DNA of 64,000 nt, from the NCBI RefSeq assembly GCF_001610835.1, contig NZ_CP011270.1, forward strand, positions 7,272,001 through 7,336,000, read 5' to 3'. Both the position numbers and the translations under genes were made by a program. Below the pieces are notes generated by a model that saw only the letters and a program-made list of their open reading frames with translations, was not told where the DNA came from and made no database searches. Below are positions 63,119 through 64,000 of the stretch, one piece after another (the first letter of the stretch is position 1; every line of letters starts with the position of its first letter). This stretch comes from Planctomyces sp. SH-PL14. GTDB lineage: Bacteria; Planctomycetota; Planctomycetia; Planctomycetales; Planctomycetaceae.

Positions 63119-63685
63119 TCATTCGAAAAGTTCAGTGAGGGGGAACGAAAAACCGGGAAGTTGCTCGGGAAACGTCAGGAGGTCTCCTCCGCGAAGGACC
63201 ACGGAGGGTTTCCGGTCGTAGTACAGGTGGACCGCCTCGTCCTCGAAGTCGACGACACAGACGACCTCGACTCCGGCGGAGAGGTACTCGCCCCCTTTGC
63301 GCAGGACATCCGCCCAGCGATCCGTCGGGGAGAGAATTTCGATCACGATCTCGGGGGCGACTTCCAGGTACTCGTCGGCCGGGAGGGGCCCCTTGGGGAC
63401 CTTGGCATAACTGATGTAAGCCAGGTCCGGTCCGCGGACCGTGTCCGGGTCGCGGCTGGTGACGAAGCCGGCGTCGTTGGCGACGACGTGCCCCAGTCCC
63501 TGCGTTTCCGCGAACGTCCCCAGCCGTCGGTCGATCCGGCTGCAGAGCTGGCCGTGTCGAGGACGAGGGATGTTCATTTCGAGGATCTCTCCGCGCACGA
63601 GCTCCGTGCGACGGCCGTCTTCCGGCAGTCGGGCGTACTCTTCGGCAGTCAGGAGTTGTGCAACGGTAGGCACGACGCGTCTCAC
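63119..63685 (-). CDS. Uma2-family (DUF820) putative restriction-type endonuclease
   Basis: 188 aa, GTG start at 63685 (a second GTG four codons later is also possible). The PD-(D/E)XK nuclease core is visible: LVRGEILEMNIPRPRHGQL, RGPDLAYISYAKVP with the Asp, and PEIVIEILSPTD with the Glu. The downstream strand is VEVVCVVDFEDEAVHLYY. The Uma2 family is expanded in cyanobacteria and planctomycetes; target and role are unknown. It lies about 95 bp upstream of gltB. Confidence 0.9.
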   Translation of the reverse strand: MRRVVPTVAQLLTAEEYARLPEDGRRTELVRGEILEMNIPRPRHGQLCSRIDRRLGTFAETQGLGHVVANDAGFVTSRDPDTVRGPDLAYISYAKVPKGPLPADEYLEVAPEIVIEILSPTDRWADVLRKGGEYLSAGVEVVCVVDFEDEAVHLYYDRKPSVVLRGGDLLTFPEQLPGFSFPLTELFE

Positions 63686-63775
63686 ACTGGCGTCCGCATC
63701 CTCGAATCACGCATTCCGTCGAGAGAGCTTTGCGGTGAGCTCCGTCGACCCCCGGAGCGTCTGTTCCGCTCCGCT

Positions 63776-64000
63776 TCAGTGGACCGATTTGGCCTTTGCG
63801 GCGACCGATTCCCCGGCGCCGACGTTCTCTTTCAACAGGGCCACAAACTTTTCCGCCGCTGCCGGGAGGTGCTTGTGTCGTTTCTGCACGATCCCGAGAG
63901 GGCGTTTCAGATCGGCATCCTGCAGCCGGACGGCATGCAGCGAGCCGATCTCCAGTTCGCGGCGGATCGTCGGCAGCGGCAGCAGCGCCACCCCCGCTCC
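63776..64000 (-). CDS. LysR-type transcriptional regulator, C-terminal end only
   Basis: 75 codons, open to the right edge of the window. The sequence GVALLPLPTIRRELEIGSLH followed by LKRPLGIVQKRHKHLPAAAE is typical of the end of a LysR substrate-binding domain. The DNA-binding part lies outside the window, so its target cannot be told. Confidence 0.75.
   Translation of the reverse strand, partial: GAGVALLPLPTIRRELEIGSLHAVRLQDADLKRPLGIVQKRHKHLPAAAEKFVALLKENVGAGESVAAKAKSVH

Noticed and set aside
58488-63221. 1,577-aa open frame antisense to gltB
   Set aside because: gltB is unmistakable. The antisense frame is open only because of high-GC third-position bias.

Overview
The window is high-GC DNA from a planctomycete (phylum Planctomycetota). 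The assignment rests on content: a PSCyt1/DUF1549/DUF1553 protein paired with a DUF1501 protein, a second DUF1501 and a DUF1552 protein, a zinc-ribbon/proline-rich membrane protein, secreted TIGR03067-like and FGE-sulfatase-like proteins, and many proteins with Tat-type leaders. I do not name a species. About fifty protein genes are supported. I saw no rRNA, tRNA or CRISPR array.

Layout. 1-4050: end of a K+-independent proton-pumping pyrophosphatase, clpX with its own terminator, and a small SHOCT-like membrane protein. 4.4-7.9 kb: secreted and membrane proteins ending in an unpaired DUF1501 protein. 7.9-15.2 kb: cysteine desulfurase, zinc-ribbon protein, overlapping shikimate kinase and prepilin peptidase genes, a DUF2617-like protein, a membrane protein, an RtcB-type ligase. 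15.3-25 kb: AsmA-like protein, proS, a GT2 glycosyltransferase, a hot-dog protein and a very large disordered Arg/Glu/Ser/Gly-rich protein. 25.1-26.8 kb: rpiB behind a fused TsaC-like/arginine-phosphatase-like gene. 27-32 kb: DUF1552, an IS4-family insertion sequence, an RlmI-type methyltransferase, tatA. 32-42 kb: VIT/VWA protein, argH, and the DUF1549-DUF1501 pair. 42-54 kb: FHA protein, glutamate dehydrogenase, esterase, PDZ/YbaY protein, PstS-like protein, BatA/VWA protein, coiled-coil zinc ribbon, panB. 53.4-64 kb: a GAF/sigma-54 activator with an orphan gene behind it, gltD and gltB, a Uma2 nuclease and the end of a LysR regulator.

Most genes are housekeeping: nitrogen assimilation (gdhA, gltB, gltD), arginine, pantothenate and shikimate pathways, proline tRNA charging and proteolysis. 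Interspersed are planctomycete-specific exported proteins.

The most unusual feature is a family of about 330-bp dispersed repeats. Eight copies lie between genes, four in each orientation, none inside a gene. Each copy has three or more GC-rich hairpins whose two arms change together between copies, and the outer ends form a weak inverted repeat (ACCGsGTCC). One copy is split by an intact IS4-family element flanked by a perfect 11-bp duplication, so the empty site can be rebuilt exactly. I do not recognise the family. It could be a non-autonomous mobile element, a structured RNA, or a dispersed transcription terminator.
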